A DNA stretch of 55,636 nucleotides from Pseudomonadota bacterium (GTDB lineage: Bacteria > Pseudomonadota > Alphaproteobacteria > Rhizobiales > Rhizobiaceae), in NCBI GenBank assembly GCA_023444445.1, contig JAEXMK010000248.1, positions 1 through 55,636 of the forward strand. Direction: 5' to 3'. The notes below the pieces were generated by a model. It worked only from the letters and a program-made list of their open reading frames with translations, had not been told where the DNA came from and did not search any database. Positions 1-8,171 of this stretch are shown here, piece by piece. Made by a program: the position numbers and the translations under genes. How positions within the stretch are numbered: position 1 is the stretch's first letter; the number at the start of each line of letters is the position of its first letter.

Positions 1-21
1 ATGGGTGCTTTCGCCGGATGG

Positions 22-78
22 TTACACCATCCTGCCCATGCGCCGTCCCACCACGATAAGTACGTTAAGATTTTTCAT
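22..78 (-). CDS. Candidate branched-chain amino acid leader peptide (attenuator)
   Basis: An 18-codon reading frame encodes MKNLNVLIVVGRRMGRMV. Six of the seven codons from residue 4 to 10 specify Leu, Val or Ile (L-N-V-L-I-V-V), the pattern of a control region read by ribosome stalling. The stop codon sits in a short hairpin: ggatgg and ccatcc flank it at about 18-31. No Shine-Dalgarno sequence precedes the ATG, but a promoter-like pair at 87-115 would start transcription at or next to the ATG, giving a nearly leaderless message. Leaderless attenuator peptides are known in rhizobia (trpL). In Rhizobiales ilvI often lies beside miaA, so the controlled gene is inferred to be an ilvI/ilvB to the left of position 1. 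The peptide is visible; the target and the mechanism are inferred. Confidence 0.6.
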   Translation of the reverse strand: MKNLNVLIVVGRRMGRMV

Positions 79-86
79 GGGCCGGA

Positions 87-115
87 GTGTTAGCCACAAA
101 AGCCCCAGCCGTCAA
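87..115 (-). promoter_or_regulatory. Promoter of the ilv-type leader
   Basis: On the minus strand TTGACG (110-115) is followed after exactly 17 bases by TAACAC (87-92). The -35 box matches the sigma-70 consensus at five of six positions; the -10 box is weak. The predicted start is within a base or two of the leader ATG at 78. Confidence 0.45.
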
Positions 116-284
116 CGCATATTGCGGGAAAAAATCACCGCCGCCTTCTTTTATTACCCGAAAGTGGAGTTTCGCGAAATTTTCGAACGCGGCAGATACA
201 CCTGTTGTTAAGCATAATCTTTTATACCGAGATAGCAGATGCCGCCCGAACCACCGCAATCATCCGCACGTACCGGGAAAAAAT

Positions 285-2291
285 GTGAATAACGACACGT
301 TTCATAACGCGTCCCGCGCGGGCGAAAACGAACGGCGATCCGGCGAGCAGCCGGCGAACCGCATGCTCGGCCGCGTCATCGCCTGCAACGGTGCGCAAGC
401 CACCATTGCGGCCGAAACCGAACCGGGGACCACGGACGTGTCGCAGCTCTGGTCCGTCGGACGCCTGATCTCCATCGAAATGGGGACAAGCCGTGTCGCG
501 GCGCTCGTCTTTGCCATGCGCACCGGTGAAGAATACTGGGCGGCAGACAGACCGAACAGGCTGCTGATCGACGTTGAGCTGGTGGGCGAGGTCTACCGCA
601 GCGAGGACGGCAGCGAACGTTTTTCCTCCGGCATCTCTCGTTACCCCTATCTCGGCGCGGTGGCGCACCGCATCCGTACCAGCGACCTTGCGAAGATTTA
701 CGACAGCGGCAAGCGCGATGCCTGCGTCATCGGCAAGCTGACGCAGGACGACACGATCAATGCCGCCATCAGCATTCCGCAGATGCTTGCCAAACATTTC
801 GCCGTCGTCGGCTCGACGGGCGTGGGCAAGACCACCGCCGTTTCATTGCTTCTGAACAAGGCGATCGAGACCGATCCGAAGCTGCGTGTCCTCATTCTCG
901 ATCCGCACAATGAATTCGCGGCCGCTTTTCCCGATCATTCCGTTGTCATCGATACGGACACGCTGGACCTTCCCTTCTGGCTGATGCGGCTCGAGGAATT
1001 TGCCGAGGTGATTTTCCGCGGCCGCAAGCCCGTGCCGCAAGAGATGGATTTCCTCCGTGACCTCATTCCGGAAGCGAAAAAGGCGTTTCGCGGCACAGAC
1101 GGTTCCGCTGTCCGCCGCACATCCGACAAGAGTGCGATCACGCCGGATACGCCAGTGCCGTACCGCGTCGCCGATCTCCTCGCCCTCATCGACGAGCGCA
1201 TCGGCCGGCTGGAAGGCCGCGACGAAAAACCGGCGTTACGCACGTTGAAAGGCCGCATCCTCTCGGCAGTCAACGATACGCGCTATAATTTCATGTTCTC
1301 GAGCAATACGATCAACGACAACATTCTCGAGACGGTCGCGCATATCTTCCGCATCCCCGGGCAAGGCAAGCCGATTTCGGTGTTCCAGCTGTCAGGCATC
1401 CCCTCCGAGGTGGTAAATTCGGTGGTCTCCGTGCTCTGCCGCATGTCCTTCGAGCTGGCGGTTCTGGCCCGCGGTTCGCTGCATATGCTTATCGTCTGCG
1501 AAGAAGCGCATCGTTATGTTCCGGCTGACCCCGAGCGCGGCTTTTTTCCCACCCGGCAATCCATCGCCCAGATCGCCAAGGAAGGCCGCAAATACGGCAT
1601 TTCACTCGGCGTCATCAGCCAGCGGCCAAGCGAATTGGATCAGACCATCCTGTCGCAATGCTCGACCTTGTTCGCCATGCGGCTATCGAATGAGATCGAC
1701 CAGAAGATCATCCTGTCCGCGGTGCCGAATGCATCGACATCGACCACCAGCTTCCTGTCGTCCATCGGCAATGGTGAAGCCATCGCCTTCGGCGAGGCCG
1801 TGAGTGTGCCGATGCGCATGCGTTTCGACCGTGTAGCCACGGTCAAGCTGCCGAAGGCGAGCGGAACGATCAGCCATGCGAACCACGAGACCCCGGACAC
1901 AGTCGACCTGAACAGCATCGTCACCCGCATGCGCGCCACGGCCAAGCCCGTCATTACCGGCTTCCAGCAAAGCGTGGAAGCGGCTTTTTCCGACCAGCCG
2001 GAACCGGCGGCATTCCAGGCGACGGACGACGTCGATCGCTGGAAGCGTGAACTGGGGACATCCGCAACGGAGGGATATGAACCCTACCGCCCCGATATGC
2101 TGCCCGGACGCGTGTCGCCAGCGCCATCCCATACGGCGACCACGGATGCCACCTCCGGCGCCGTCAGCGAATTGCGCAAGGCCGGTTTCCAGATGCAGAC
2201 ACAGAATGGCCCGCCGGAAGCAGAGACCCGCCCTTCGCTGCGCGAAAGCTTCTTGAAGAAACCGCTCGGCAGCCTTTATCGCAAGGACTAG
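285..2291 (+). CDS. HerA/DUF87-type ATP-binding protein
   Basis: This is a 668-residue P-loop ATPase of the HerA/FtsK-like group (DUF87 family). It has a beta-barrel-like N-terminal region, Walker A GSTGVGKT at residues 176-183 and a Walker B-type LIVCEEAH at 402-409. A sequence near residue 440 (KYGISLGVISQRPSELD) is typical of the HerA motor core. The family translocates double-stranded DNA; archaeal HerA works with the nuclease NurA, but no nuclease gene is next to it here. I chose GTG at 285 because the reading frame upstream of it (from 87) looks non-coding; ATG at 363 is a shorter alternative. It converges on miaA with only six bases between stops. The C-terminal 150 residues are low in recognisable motifs. 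The ATPase fold is certain; the cellular role is not known. Confidence 0.85.
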   Translation: MNNDTFHNASRAGENERRSGEQPANRMLGRVIACNGAQATIAAETEPGTTDVSQLWSVGRLISIEMGTSRVAALVFAMRTGEEYWAADRPNRLLIDVELVGEVYRSEDGSERFSSGISRYPYLGAVAHRIRTSDLAKIYDSGKRDACVIGKLTQDDTINAAISIPQMLAKHFAVVGSTGVGKTTAVSLLLNKAIETDPKLRVLILDPHNEFAAAFPDHSVVIDTDTLDLPFWLMRLEEFAEVIFRGRKPVPQEMDFLRDLIPEAKKAFRGTDGSAVRRTSDKSAITPDTPVPYRVADLLALIDERIGRLEGRDEKPALRTLKGRILSAVNDTRYNFMFSSNTINDNILETVAHIFRIPGQGKPISVFQLSGIPSEVVNSVVSVLCRMSFELAVLARGSLHMLIVCEEAHRYVPADPERGFFPTRQSIAQIAKEGRKYGISLGVISQRPSELDQTILSQCSTLFAMRLSNEIDQKIILSAVPNASTSTTSFLSSIGNGEAIAFGEAVSVPMRMRFDRVATVKLPKASGTISHANHETPDTVDLNSIVTRMRATAKPVITGFQQSVEAAFSDQPEPAAFQATDDVDRWKRELGTSATEGYEPYRPDMLPGRVSPAPSHTATTDATSGAVSELRKAGFQMQTQNGPPEAETRPSLRESFLKKPLGSLYRKD

Positions 2292-2297
2292 GCCTTT

Positions 2298-3194
2298 TCA
2301 CGGCTGGATGCGCGTCCAGTCGTCCCCCATCTGGTTGCGGAACCAGGTCATCTGCCGCTTGGCATATTGACGGGTCGCAGCCGCCGATCTTTCGATCACC
2401 TCCGCCTGGCTCATGCGTCCCGCCAGCATATCGGCTATCTGAGAAACGCCGATCGCCTTCATCGCCGTTGCATCCGGTGGAAGATTGAGCGCCAAAAGCG
2501 CCTGCACCTCCTCCACCGCGCCGCTTTCCATCATGGCCTCGAAACGGCGGTTGATACGGTCATGCAGTACTGGCCTCTCCGGCAGGACGACGAATTTCTG
2601 CACCCGCTCGGGATCGACAATCATAGGGCCCCGGGCCTGCTGGAAATCCCGGATCGATTTCCCCGTCGCCTCGAGCACTTCAAGCGCCCGGACGATACGC
2701 TGCCCGTCGCCCGGCTGCAGCGTCTCCGCCATGGCCGGATCGCGGCTGGACAATTCGGCATGAAGCTTTGCCGCTCCCTCCTCGATCAACCGGGCGCGCA
2801 GCCCTTCGCGGATGCCTTCCGGAATGACGGGCATATCGGAGAGGCCGCCGGTCAGCGCCTTGAAATAAAGCCCCGTGCCACCGACGATGACAGGGAAACG
2901 CCGCTGCACGCGTAAATCCGAAAGCAGGGCGGAGATGTCCCGCAGCCATTCGCCGGTTGAATAGGCGTTGCTGGCCGGCACATGGCCATAAAGACAATGT
3001 GGCACGCCCTCCATTTCGTCTTCCGAAGGCCGGGCGGTCAGCACCCGCAGCGTGTCATAAACCTGCATGCTGTCGGCATTGATGACGACACCGTTCCGCT
3101 CCCGCGCTAAGCGAAGCGCAAGCGCGGACTTGCCGCTTGCCGTCGGGCCGGGTATCAGGATCGCATCAAAATTCTCATCAAGGTTCTTCATCAT
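2298..3194 (-). CDS. miaA: tRNA dimethylallyltransferase MiaA
   Basis: MiaA transfers a dimethylallyl group to N6 of adenosine 37 in tRNAs that read UNN codons, the first step of ms2i6A formation. The 298-residue product is normal length and begins with the P-loop GPTASGKS at residues 16-23. Other family blocks are INADSMQVYDTL, the conserved GGTGLYFKAL and a C-terminal RQYAKRQMTWFRNQ. Two adjacent ATG codons (3192-3194 and 3189-3191) are possible starts; a longer TTG-initiated frame to 3278 lacks family similarity. The ATG at 3194 overlaps the ATG of the divergent serB in a CATG, so the promoter must lie inside serB. It is a housekeeping gene and, in related genomes, a neighbour of ilvI. Confidence 0.95.
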   Translation of the reverse strand: MMKNLDENFDAILIPGPTASGKSALALRLARERNGVVINADSMQVYDTLRVLTARPSEDEMEGVPHCLYGHVPASNAYSTGEWLRDISALLSDLRVQRRFPVIVGGTGLYFKALTGGLSDMPVIPEGIREGLRARLIEEGAAKLHAELSSRDPAMAETLQPGDGQRIVRALEVLEATGKSIRDFQQARGPMIVDPERVQKFVVLPERPVLHDRINRRFEAMMESGAVEEVQALLALNLPPDATAMKAIGVSQIADMLAGRMSQAEVIERSAAATRQYAKRQMTWFRNQMGDDWTRIQP

Positions 3195-4083
3195 GGCTCT
3201 GGTTGCCACGCTTATCGCCAATCCGTCAAATCCTGTTCTGACACCGGCCCTCGGCGAAGCGGCCGCAAAGGCCGTCAATGCATCGGGCCTTTATTGGCTG
3301 GCCGATGGCATCGCCTGCGATATCGCCCTGCCCTCCGGCACCGCAACCGAGCAGGCGCGCAGCGCAATTGCTGCCACGCTTGCCGGGAAACCGGTTGATA
3401 TCGTCATCCAGGAACAGGACCAGCGTCGCAAGAAGCTTCTGATCGCCGACATGGATTCGACCATGATCGGCCAGGAATGCATCGACGAACTGGCGGCTGA
3501 AGTCGGGCTGAAGGAAAAGGTCTCCGCGATTACCGCCCGCGCCATGAATGGCGAGGTCGCTTTTGAACCTGCCCTGCGCGAGCGCGTGGCGCTGCTGAAA
3601 GGCCTGCCCGTCTCCGTCATCGATGACGTCATCGAGAAGCGCATCACCCTCACACCAGGTGGCAAGGAACTCATCGCAACCATGAAGGCGAAGGGTTATT
3701 ACACGGCCCTCGTGTCAGGCGGTTTCACCGTCTTCACCAGCCGTGTCGCGGCCATGCTTGGTTTCGATGAGAATCGCGCCAATCTGCTCGGCGAGGCCAA
3801 TGGCGAGCTTGATGGCACCGTTGCCGAACCCATTCTCGGCAAACAGGCCAAGGTGGATGCGCTGAACGATATTGCCGCAAAGCTCGGCATTCCGCCTGAT
3901 GAGGCAATGGCGGTTGGTGATGGTGCCAACGATCTCGGCATGCTGCATGTGGCCGGCGCCGGCGTTGCCCTGCATGCCAAACCCGCCGTCGCCGCCGAAG
4001 CGCAGATGCGCATCGACCACGGCGACCTGACCGCGCTTCTTTACATCCAGGGCTATCGCAAGACGGATTTTGTCATTCCATGA
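3193..4083 (+). CDS. serB: Phosphoserine phosphatase SerB
   Basis: SerB hydrolyses O-phosphoserine to serine, the last step of serine biosynthesis. The 296-residue protein has an N-terminal ACT-like region (about residues 1-75) and a HAD phosphatase domain. The catalytic motif DMDST puts the nucleophile at Asp86 and the acid/base at Asp88. The motif II serine is in VSGGFTVF, and GDGANDLGM (from Gly242) supplies the Mg2+ ligands. The start ATG at 3193 has an AAGG about nine bases upstream and gives the usual N-terminus. Its stop overlaps the ATG of the next acetyltransferase gene (ATGA), so the two are probably co-translated. Confidence 0.95.
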   Translation: MALVATLIANPSNPVLTPALGEAAAKAVNASGLYWLADGIACDIALPSGTATEQARSAIAATLAGKPVDIVIQEQDQRRKKLLIADMDSTMIGQECIDELAAEVGLKEKVSAITARAMNGEVAFEPALRERVALLKGLPVSVIDDVIEKRITLTPGGKELIATMKAKGYYTALVSGGFTVFTSRVAAMLGFDENRANLLGEANGELDGTVAEPILGKQAKVDALNDIAAKLGIPPDEAMAVGDGANDLGMLHVAGAGVALHAKPAVAAEAQMRIDHGDLTALLYIQGYRKTDFVIP

Positions 4084-4643
4084 TCATTCGCGAAACACAA
4101 AGACTCATTCTGCGCGAGTGGAAGGAGAGCGACCGCGACCTTTTTCGCGAGATCAACGCCGACGAAAAGGTCATGGAATTTTTCCCTTTCCGCCGCAGCC
4201 ACGCGGAAGCAGACGCCGTGCTGGAAACCATCAATGGCATGATCCGCGGCAGCGGTTATGGCTTCTACGCCATGGAGCTGCGTGAGACCGGCGAAGTCAT
4301 GGGGTTCTGCGGCATATCACCCGTCATGAACCTCGATCCGCCCTTCCCGCTCGGCACCATGGAAATCGGCTGGCGGCTCGCGACCCGCTTCTGGGGGAAT
4401 GGCTATGTCACCGAAGCCGCGCAATCCCTTCTCGTCATGGCCTTCGATGAAAAGGAGACGCCCGAAATCGTCTCCTTCGCCGTGCACGACAACCATCGTT
4501 CGACGGCGGTTATGGAACGCATCGGCCTCAGGCGCGATCCTTCCCGCGATTTCGACCATCCGCGCGTCCCGGAAGAGACCCACCCGCATTTGCGTCCGCA
4601 TGTCACCTACGCGCTGACGCTGGAGGAGTGGCGGGCGCGATAA
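4080..4643 (+). CDS. GNAT N-acetyltransferase, RimJ/RimL type
   Basis: A 187-residue GNAT-fold protein of the RimJ/RimL-like group (Acetyltransf_3), which uses acetyl-CoA to acetylate amines. The N-terminus IIRETQRLILREWKESD is the classic first strand of this group. EIGWRLATRFWGNGYVTEA carries the pyrophosphate-binding region, and VHDNHRSTAVMERIGL is the final conserved block. The substrate cannot be told: ribosomal protein, antibiotic and small-molecule acetylases share these motifs. It overlaps the serB stop by four bases, so it is expressed with serB, and it ends 25 bases before the convergent SDR gene. Confidence 0.85.
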   Translation: MIIRETQRLILREWKESDRDLFREINADEKVMEFFPFRRSHAEADAVLETINGMIRGSGYGFYAMELRETGEVMGFCGISPVMNLDPPFPLGTMEIGWRLATRFWGNGYVTEAAQSLLVMAFDEKETPEIVSFAVHDNHRSTAVMERIGLRRDPSRDFDHPRVPEETHPHLRPHVTYALTLEEWRAR

Positions 4644-4668
4644 GACGTTTGCCCGCCAACCCAGAACC

Positions 4669-5418
4669 TCATTTCACCGCGGCATTGCCACCATCGGCAA
4701 ACAGCGCCGCCCCGGCAACAAAACTTGCCATCGGGCTCGCAAGAAAAAGCGCTGCCTGCGCAATTTCTTCCGGCTCGGCAATGCGTTTCATCGCATGCAG
4801 GCCGGCCGCCCATTCTTTCTGCGCCTGATCGCCTGCCATGGGCGTATCAACACCCCCGGGTAGCAGCGCATTGGCCCGAATGCCATTGGCGGCATAGTCG
4901 GCGGTAATGCCTTTCACCAGACCCATTAGCCCTGCCTTCGCAGCACCATAAGCCGACATGCCCGGTATGCCGACGCTGGTGCCGACGAAGCTCGAGGTGA
5001 AGACAATCGATCCGCCGCCCCGCCTCAACATCAATGGAATTTGATGGCGCGCGCCAAGGAAGGCAGAGGTCAGGTTGACCTTGAGCACGTATTCCCATTC
5101 ATCGGCCGAAATCTCCGCCATTGGCTTGGCGGCACCGACCCCACCCGCATTGTTGACGGCAATATCGAGGCCCCCGAAGACGCTGACTGCCGCGTCCGCC
5201 GCCCGGGCATGCGTTTCCGCGATACCGGCGTCACCGGAAACCGCGTGCACACGACCACCCGCTGCGCCAATCTCCGCGGCAACTTCATCCAGCGCCTTTT
5301 TACCACGCGCATTGATGACAACGGCCGCGCCGTGGCTGGCAAACAGCGTTGCCGTCGCACGGCCGATTCCTGACGACGCGCCAATGACGATGGCAATCTT
5401 GTTTTCGAGTAATTTCAT
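4669..5418 (-). CDS. Short-chain dehydrogenase/reductase (SDR)
   Basis: A 249-residue classical SDR oxidoreductase. The NAD(P)-binding motif GASSGIG is at residues 13-19, NNAG at 89-92, and the catalytic Tyr157-x3-Lys161 pair lies in SAYGAAK, with a serine (TSS, 141-143) before it. The C-terminus contains the usual LPGGVDTPM and ADGG blocks. I chose ATG 5418 rather than the ATG 15 bases upstream because GGAGG sits eight bases before it. It stands alone on the minus strand, convergent with the acetyltransferase. The substrate is unknown; similar proteins are annotated loosely as glucose or 3-oxoacyl-ACP reductases, which the sequence does not support specifically. Confidence 0.88.
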   Translation of the reverse strand: MKLLENKIAIVIGASSGIGRATATLFASHGAAVVINARGKKALDEVAAEIGAAGGRVHAVSGDAGIAETHARAADAAVSVFGGLDIAVNNAGGVGAAKPMAEISADEWEYVLKVNLTSAFLGARHQIPLMLRRGGGSIVFTSSFVGTSVGIPGMSAYGAAKAGLMGLVKGITADYAANGIRANALLPGGVDTPMAGDQAQKEWAAGLHAMKRIAEPEEIAQAALFLASPMASFVAGAALFADGGNAAVK

Positions 5419-5508
5419 ATCCTTGGCCTCCATTTGATAGAGACCAAGGGATAGGCATCTGAAGACGCCGTAACCACCCGATTCCTGACGGATCGGGCGA
5501 AAAGCATT

Positions 5509-7053
5509 TTATTCCAGCGGCAGCGCCACAACGCGCAGATTGCCCTGGGCATCCGCCACCATCATATGCGCATTCTTGCGGCCCTCGGACTTCAGGCCGT
5601 TGACACGCACCAGCACGTCGCCGGGCACTTCCATGAAATCCTGCCCGACTTCGACGATGACGTCACCAGCCTTCATGCCCTTCTGTTCAGCGGGAGAACC
5701 GGGAGCGACGCTGGCGACAAGCACGCCTTCCACGCTTTCGGCAATGCCCTTTTCCGCGCGCAGTTCATTGCTCAGCACCACGAGGTCCATACCAAGCACG
5801 CTCTGCGGCGCCTCGCGGACTTCCGGCGTCTGGTCCTGCGCCTGATCGTCGCCGCCGTCTTTGTCTTCAGGCACAACCATGCCACCATCGCCGTCTTCGC
5901 TCTGCTGGTCGTCGGTCGAGGCCTTCTCGTCGTTCGTATCCTGCAATTGCCCGAGCTTGACCTTCACGGTCTCTTCCTTGCCGTCGCGATAGACAACAAC
6001 ATCGACTTCCTTGCCAACCGGGCTTTCCGCCACGATGCGCAGGAGATCACGCATTTCATTGATGTCCTTGCCGTCGAATTTCAGGACGACGTCGCCAGCC
6101 TGGATCGGGCCGTTTTCCACCGGACCACCCTTGGCAACGCCTGAAATAAGCGCGCCCTTGGCGCTGTCCATACCAAGGCTCGCCGCCACGTCATCGGTGA
6201 CCGGCTGCACGCGCACGCCGAGCCAGCCGCGACGGGTCTCACCGAACTCGATCAGCTGCTGGACGATATTCTGGGCAAGCTCTGTGGGCACGGCGAAACC
6301 GATACCGATCGAACCACCGCTCGGCGAAATGATCGCCGTATTGATGCCGATCACCTCACCCTTCATGTTAAAGAGCGGGCCACCGGAGTTGCCCTTGTTG
6401 ATCGCCGCATCCGTCTGGATGAAATTGTCATAGGGACCGGCATTGATGTTACGGCCGCGCGCGGAAATGACGCCCACGGTCAGCGATCCGCCAAGGCCGA
6501 AGGGATTACCCACGGCCATCACCCAGTCGCCGATCCGCATACTGCGCGAATCACCGAACTTGACTGCCTTCAACGGTGCCTTCGGCTCCACCTTCAGGAC
6601 GGAAAGGTCCGTCTTGGTATCGGTGCCGACCAGCGTCGCCTTGAGCTTGGAGCCATTCGGGAAAATCACCTCGATGGCGTCAGCACCCTCGATGACGTGG
6701 TTGTTGGTGACGACATAACCGGCCGGGTCGATCACGAAACCCGACCCCAGCGAATTGACCTTTTCGCCGCCTTCCGGCTTCTGGCTGTCGAAGTAGTCCT
6801 TGAAGAATTCCTGGAACGGTGAACCTTCCGGCAGCTTTGGCGGAACGGGCCCCTTGCCCTCGGTCTTGACGTTCTGCGACGTGGAAATATTCACCACCGC
6901 ATCGAGCAGCGGCGCGGCGAGATCAGCCACCGATTCCGGCCCATGGCTCTGCGCTCTTGCTGCAACCGGCGCCGAAAGGCTACCCGCGACAAGCGCGATG
7001 CCCGCGAATGCGGCAATGCTGCTGCGAAAAGGCGAAAGAAGGGTCACGGCCAT
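5509..7053 (-). CDS. Periplasmic serine protease DegP/HtrA (MucD-like)
   Basis: A 514-residue DegP/HtrA protease that degrades or refolds damaged envelope proteins. A signal peptide (about 1-35, ending ARA-QS) sends it to the periplasm. The trypsin-like domain carries the triad His119 (NNHV), Asp149 (TDL) and Ser223 (GNSGGP). PDZ1 spans roughly 270-365 and PDZ2 roughly 420-505. Between the PDZ domains is an acidic, Asp/Gln-rich linker (about 375-415), more acidic than in E. coli DegP. It lies downstream of hflK-hflC, but a strong terminator at 7194-7227 separates it from hflC, so it probably has its own promoter. Both loci serve membrane and envelope protein quality control. Confidence 0.95.
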   Translation of the reverse strand: MAVTLLSPFRSSIAAFAGIALVAGSLSAPVAARAQSHGPESVADLAAPLLDAVVNISTSQNVKTEGKGPVPPKLPEGSPFQEFFKDYFDSQKPEGGEKVNSLGSGFVIDPAGYVVTNNHVIEGADAIEVIFPNGSKLKATLVGTDTKTDLSVLKVEPKAPLKAVKFGDSRSMRIGDWVMAVGNPFGLGGSLTVGVISARGRNINAGPYDNFIQTDAAINKGNSGGPLFNMKGEVIGINTAIISPSGGSIGIGFAVPTELAQNIVQQLIEFGETRRGWLGVRVQPVTDDVAASLGMDSAKGALISGVAKGGPVENGPIQAGDVVLKFDGKDINEMRDLLRIVAESPVGKEVDVVVYRDGKEETVKVKLGQLQDTNDEKASTDDQQSEDGDGGMVVPEDKDGGDDQAQDQTPEVREAPQSVLGMDLVVLSNELRAEKGIAESVEGVLVASVAPGSPAEQKGMKAGDVIVEVGQDFMEVPGDVLVRVNGLKSEGRKNAHMMVADAQGNLRVVALPLE

Positions 7054-7193
7054 AAGCGTCCTCGCGTTTCAAATCGTCATGCCCTGCATATATCGTCAAA
7101 GCATAAGGCGGAATGATGAAGTGTAAAAATACCTTTTCGTGAACGGGCTGCTAACACCATGCCCGCAACCACAGCTTTGGCACGAAAACCAAT

Positions 7194-7227
7194 CAAAAAG
7201 AAAGGGCCGGTAAAAACCGGCCCCTTC
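7194..7227 (-). terminator. Rho-independent terminator after hflC
   Basis: Read on the minus strand, an eight-base-pair stem (7204-7211 with 7216-7223, GC-rich) is followed by a T-rich run (complement of 7194-7203). It lies about 20 bases past the hflC stop and before degP. Confidence 0.85.
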
Positions 7228-7246
7228 AAAATCAATCGATCCGCTA

Positions 7247-8170
7247 TCAATTTGCCGGTGCCGGTTGAGGCGCAGCCGGAGCGGCAGGAGCCGCGCCGTT
7301 GATGTTGTTGAAATAACGGAAGAAGGTCGAATCCGGGGATAGGACCAGCGTTGTGCCGGTGCCGTTCAGCGAGTTGGCATAAGCCGACATCGAGCGATAG
7401 AACTCAAAGAAATCAGGATCACGCTGGAAAGCCTCGCCAAATACCTTGTTGCGTTCGGCATCGCCTTCACCACGAAGCACTTCGGACTGACGGCGGGCAT
7501 CGGACTCGAACTCGACAACCTGACGGTCGGCGATAGCGCGGCGACGCTGGGCTTCTTCGTTACCCCGGGCGCGGATCAGTTCCGCTTCGGCCAGACGCTC
7601 CGACTTCATACGCTCGAAGGTCTGCTGAGAGACTTCCTGCGTGAGGTCGGTACGGCGGATGCGGACATCCACAATGCTGATGCCAAGCGATTCCGCGTCG
7701 GGACGCAGATCGTCACGCACTTCCTGCATCATCGATGCGCGTGCATCCGACAGTGCCGATTCGAAGCCGCGCAGACCGTAGACCCGACGCAGCGACGCAT
7801 CGAGACGGGTGCGCAGGCGCGATTCCGCCGACATCTGGTCACCCGAGACCGTCTGGCGGAAGCGGCGTGCATCCGTGATGCGATAGACCACGAAAGCATC
7901 AACCTCGTAGAACTTGCCGCCGGAGACCTGAACGCGGATATTATCATGATCGAAACGCAGGGCGCGGTTCTCGATGTATTGCACGCGATCAGCGTCCATG
8001 AAGGCGAAAGGCAGCTTGAAATAGAGGCCCGGCGCCGTTTTGACATCCTGAATCTGACCGAAGCGGACAACGATGGCCTGCTGGCGCTCATTGACCACAA
8101 AGATCGACGAATAGCCGAAGAAAAGCAGGACGGCGAGACCGACGAGAACGGCCGTAAGACGGTTACTCAT
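7247..8170 (-). CDS. hflC: HflC, membrane protease regulator subunit
   Basis: HflC forms a membrane complex with HflK that surrounds and modulates the AAA protease FtsH. The 307-residue protein has one N-terminal membrane segment (about 6-26, LTAVLVGLAVLLFFGYSSIFVV) followed by a SPFH/prohibitin domain starting at VVNERQQAIVVRFG. A helical stretch rich in Arg, Glu and Ala (about 175-235) follows. The C-terminus is Ala/Pro-rich and likely disordered. It starts one base after the hflK stop, so the two are translationally coupled, as in most proteobacteria. Confidence 0.95.
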   Translation of the reverse strand: MSNRLTAVLVGLAVLLFFGYSSIFVVNERQQAIVVRFGQIQDVKTAPGLYFKLPFAFMDADRVQYIENRALRFDHDNIRVQVSGGKFYEVDAFVVYRITDARRFRQTVSGDQMSAESRLRTRLDASLRRVYGLRGFESALSDARASMMQEVRDDLRPDAESLGISIVDVRIRRTDLTQEVSQQTFERMKSERLAEAELIRARGNEEAQRRRAIADRQVVEFESDARRQSEVLRGEGDAERNKVFGEAFQRDPDFFEFYRSMSAYANSLNGTGTTLVLSPDSTFFRYFNNINGAAPAAPAAPQPAPAN

Positions 8171-8171
8171 A

